Source: GM7GCV1 sp965222065 (lineage in GTDB: Bacteria > Pseudomonadota > Gammaproteobacteria > Pseudomonadales > GM7GCV1). Taken from it: a stretch of DNA of 64,000 nt. Both the position numbers and the translations under genes were made by a program. Positions 61,601 through 64,000 of the stretch are shown in pieces; within the stretch, counting starts at the first letter, position 1; each line of letters begins with the position of its first letter. The stretch is taken from assembly GCA_965222065.1 (NCBI GenBank), contig OZ244933.1, positions 806,001-870,000 of the forward strand, written 5' to 3'. The notes under the pieces were generated by a model. It saw nothing but the letters and a program-made list of their open reading frames with translations. It did no database searches and was not told the origin of the DNA.

Positions 61601-63070
61601 TCACTGTCTATTCCACCAGCCGCCGCCAAGCGCTTGAAAAAGCGCAACCGTATCTGAAAGTTGTGATGCTTGAGCGCGAATTCGGTTAATTTTGGCTCGG
61701 TGGTACTGTTGTTTCGCCTCCAGTACTTGTAAGTAGCTAACGGCACCTAGGGACTTTTCTTGCTCAGTTATACTTAATTGAGTTTCCCTCTTTCGCTCAC
61801 TGTCAATGGATTCGGAGTGAGCCGACGCGTCATATTCTAACGCTCGCAGACTATCGGCGACCTGCTTAAATGCTATTAACACAGTTTGTCGATATAGCGC
61901 ATTAGATTCTTCTAAAGCGGCTTCCGCAGCGTTTTTCTTATGTTTAAGTTCGCCACCGTGAAAAAGCGGATGTGTCAAACCTGTACTGACATTCCATACC
62001 GTGGAGATAGGGTCGAATAAGGTTGAACCTTCTGTAGAGAGCGTTCCATAGCTGCCATTCAAGGTCAATTGAGGTAGCTGGTCAGCAATAGCGATACCTA
62101 GCTCGGCATGCCGGGATTTGATGAAGTTTTCTGCCAGCTGAATGTCTGGACGCTGCTGAACCAACTGAGATGGCAAGCTCAGAGGTAGTTCTTTTGGCAA
62201 ATTAAGCTCGGTGAGTGTTAGTTGTCCTAAGTCCAATTCTTCGGGCGTTTTTCCTATTAAAACTGCTATCTGATGACGAGAAAAAGCCAGCTTTTTTTCG
62301 ATGTCCAGCTTGGCTGTATACTCTCCAGATACAAAATTCGATTGCGCCAGCAATTCTACAGAAGCAGTCCCTCCCAATTCAGTGTCTTTCTTTAATAATT
62401 CTAAGCGCTCTAGCTCAATGGCATGAAGCTGATTACGCTCACGCAGTTCGTCTTTCAGTGCGGAAAATTGAATGAATTCAATCACTAAATTGGCTGTTAA
62501 GGCTAAATAAGTGGCTTCGCGTTTCCATTGTTCTTGATTCAACCGGGTTTGTGCTGATAGTTGGAGATTGTCTACTTTGTCAAACAAATCGATGTTATAT
62601 GACACGTCTACCGACGCGTTGAATAAATTCAATAAAGTGTTGGGTGCTTCAGGAAAGCCAACACTCGCTCCAGAGAATTTTTGACGTGTGGTACCAACGC
62701 TTAGATCAACATCAGGAAAACTGGTTGAGAGTTGAGCAAAATGATTTTCTCGAGCTTGGCGAATGGCCGCTTCTGCTGCAGCCAGTTCCGGATTCACTTG
62801 AAGTGCAGTGACGATCAGTTCATTCAATGTTTCTGATTGGAATAATGCCCACCACTGAAAAGGTATATCCTGCTCCAGCAAAATCTTTTGTGAGGTTTTA
62901 TTGCGTTCCTGTCCAATGAAATCCGGTAAGGAGCTACTGCCGTATTGCTCTAAACTGGGTGTTATTGGCGGTTGATATTCAGCGGTCATTGCGCAGCTGG
63001 TAATTAGAACAGAACTAACGATGCTGGTTACTAAGCTTGAAGATGTTTTAAGTGCCATGGGTTGCCGCAT
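61601..63070 (-). CDS. TolC-type outer-membrane efflux lipoprotein (NodT/OprM family)
   Basis: 489 residues. Lipobox SVLITSC near residue 26 after a short signal. Two outer-membrane efflux repeats: WWALFQSETLNELIVTALQVNPELAAAEAAIRQARE and the second around TGLTHPLFHGGELKHKKNAAEAALEES (core PLFHGGELK). QRPDIQLAENFI and LGGGWW at the C-terminus are typical of RND outer subunits. ATG 63070 has AGGAG about ten bases upstream; the TTG at 63076 is too close. Twelve bases downstream of the adaptor gene, so one operon. Confidence 0.9.
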   Translation of the reverse strand: MRQPMALKTSSSLVTSIVSSVLITSCAMTAEYQPPITPSLEQYGSSSLPDFIGQERNKTSQKILLEQDIPFQWWALFQSETLNELIVTALQVNPELAAAEAAIRQARENHFAQLSTSFPDVDLSVGTTRQKFSGASVGFPEAPNTLLNLFNASVDVSYNIDLFDKVDNLQLSAQTRLNQEQWKREATYLALTANLVIEFIQFSALKDELRERNQLHAIELERLELLKKDTELGGTASVELLAQSNFVSGEYTAKLDIEKKLAFSRHQIAVLIGKTPEELDLGQLTLTELNLPKELPLSLPSQLVQQRPDIQLAENFIKSRHAELGIAIADQLPQLTLNGSYGTLSTEGSTLFDPISTVWNVSTGLTHPLFHGGELKHKKNAAEAALEESNALYRQTVLIAFKQVADSLRALEYDASAHSESIDSERKRETQLSITEQEKSLGAVSYLQVLEAKQQYHRAKINRIRAQASQLSDTVALFQALGGGWWNRQ

Positions 63071-63082
63071 TGACAAATACTC

Positions 63083-64000
63083 CTACCGCTGTGACACGGA
63101 AGAGCCATCCGCCAATTCGGCGGCCGGGTAGAGAATAACCTGATCCGAAGGAGCCAGACCGGCGAGAATGCTGGCATTAGTACCATTGTTCTCTTCGACT
63201 GTTACTCTTTGTAAATGGGCGCGATTGTTTCGGATAACAAAGACTGACCACTGGCCATTTTCTCTGAACAAGGCACTGGAGGGGACAATCGTAGCGTCAT
63301 CTTTTTCCCATACAATGATAGAGGCCTCAACCCTATATCCGTGGCCAAGTGCTGATGCCGACTCGGGAAGATCCAGCAACTGAATAATTGCATTTACTCG
63401 CCGTTCTTCTACGCCAAGCGCTGAAGTCTTTACAAACGCGTTGGGCTCTATTCGACTGACAATCCCAGTCAGCGAGGGAGTCCCGCCCCAATTATCTACA
63501 ATAACCTGCTGTCCTTTTTTAACTTTAACTGCGTCACTCGACAACAGTTCGACCAGCAGCTCCAGGCCATAAGAAAGATTGCCAATTTCCAATATATCCG
63601 TGCCTGCGGCTAATACGGTTTCATTTTTTTGTAGTACGCGAAGGATTTGCCCGCTGATCGGTGCCGTGATGCTAATGATGTCGCCTTCCGTATTACTGAA
63701 GTCTGATCCAGATAACACAGCTTGAGCATTTCTTAGTTCCGCTTTACGAATTGCAAGCGTAGATGTTTCGCTTTCCCAAAAGGCATATGTAGTATCGAAA
63801 TTCGCCTGGATTGTTTCAAACTCAGATTCACTGATTGTGCCTATATCGAGTTGTTTCTTGGCACGTTGTAGTGATTGTGTTGCAACTTCTTTGTTTGCAT
63901 CTGCGCTTCGCAAGGATGCCTTCGCAAATTCAACTGAAGCAGAGGCCGCCTGAATGGCCGCCTGTGCTTGCTCTCTTTCCCTGGAGCTAAGAGGGTTTGG
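63083..64000 (-). CDS. HlyD/RND membrane-fusion protein, N-terminus beyond window
   Basis: The frame is open to the right edge; 305 residues are visible. An alpha-helical hairpin (up to about residue 100, QAQAAIQAASAS...LQRAKKQLDIGTISESEFETIQ) is followed by ITAPISGQILRVLQKNETVLAAGTDILEIGN (lipoyl half) and a beta-barrel region with KKGQQVIVDNWGGTP and ERRVNAIIQLLDLPES. Periplasmic adaptor linking an inner-membrane pump, outside the window, to the TolC-like protein. Confidence 0.88.
   Translation of the reverse strand, partial: PNPLSSREREQAQAAIQAASASVEFAKASLRSADANKEVATQSLQRAKKQLDIGTISESEFETIQANFDTTYAFWESETSTLAIRKAELRNAQAVLSGSDFSNTEGDIISITAPISGQILRVLQKNETVLAAGTDILEIGNLSYGLELLVELLSSDAVKVKKGQQVIVDNWGGTPSLTGIVSRIEPNAFVKTSALGVEERRVNAIIQLLDLPESASALGHGYRVEASIIVWEKDDATIVPSSALFRENGQWSVFVIRNNRAHLQRVTVEENNGTNASILAGLAPSDQVILYPAAELADGSSVSQR

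Noticed and set aside
1..64000. CRISPR array, rRNA operon or complete insertion sequence
   Set aside because: No regularly spaced direct repeats, rRNA signature or IS transposase gene was found on either strand.

Overview
The window looks like chromosomal DNA of a free-living, probably marine gammaproteobacterium. The evidence is gene order: dnaX-ybaB-recR next to the SRP RNA, yceD-rpmF-plsX-fabD-fabG-acpP-pabC-mltG-tmk-holB-pilZ-tatD, ispD-ispF-truD-pcm-nlpD, and rluC facing a long-leader rne. Protein details such as PilZ ending in THTM resemble the Pseudomonas/Cellvibrio side of the class. I cannot name a genus. Almost everything between 1 kb and 41 kb lies on the minus strand.

Layout. 0-1 kb: edge of a predicted methyltransferase, a YHS protein and a 28-bp inverted repeat. 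1-8 kb: fadD, a small membrane protein, ycgN-ycgL-rnd, recR-ybaB-dnaX. dnaX carries a complete -1 frameshift cassette. 8-11 kb: 4.5S RNA and a 910-residue lipoprotein with thrombospondin-3-like calcium repeats and Asp-boxes. 11-25.6 kb: two housekeeping clusters joined through dut (nlpD to ftsB, then tatD to yceD). surE, rpoS, fabH and fabF are absent from the places they often occupy. 25.7-39.7 kb: a surface polysaccharide locus with wecA, a Wzy/EpsG-type polymerase, four glycosyltransferases, a flippase, UDP-sugar dehydrogenase and epimerase, and decoration enzymes (deacetylase, ATP-grasp, acyltransferase, sulfotransferase). 39.8-44.6 kb: HAD phosphatase, rluC, rne with leader, tRNA-Ser(UGA). 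44.6-53.3 kb: a duplicated segment after the tRNA, a D-amino-acid-oxidase-like gene, and sugar nucleotide genes (phosphomannomutase/phosphoglucomutase, galU, galE, rmlA-C-D-B) that can feed the polysaccharide locus. 53.6-56.8 kb: exported ThuA-like protein and a haem-c/PQQ dehydrogenase.

57-61.4 kb is an accessory module that is visibly AT-richer: large serine recombinase, a small DUF6641-like protein, a 151-residue protein with the three motifs of a rolling-circle HUH nuclease, and a DUF3644 protein. An unlisted 42-residue single-helix protein sits at its left edge. 61.6-64 kb holds an outer-membrane efflux lipoprotein and the 3' part of its membrane-fusion partner, which runs off the window.

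The most informative observations are the dnaX frameshift signal (slippery heptamer, upstream Shine-Dalgarno-like element, downstream stem-loop, immediate -1 stop), the small HUH-Rep/serine-recombinase module with a hairpin around a ribosome binding site, several start-site corrections forced by promoters or terminators inside the longest open frame, and the decoration-rich polysaccharide locus. All function calls come from reading motifs by eye; no database search was run.
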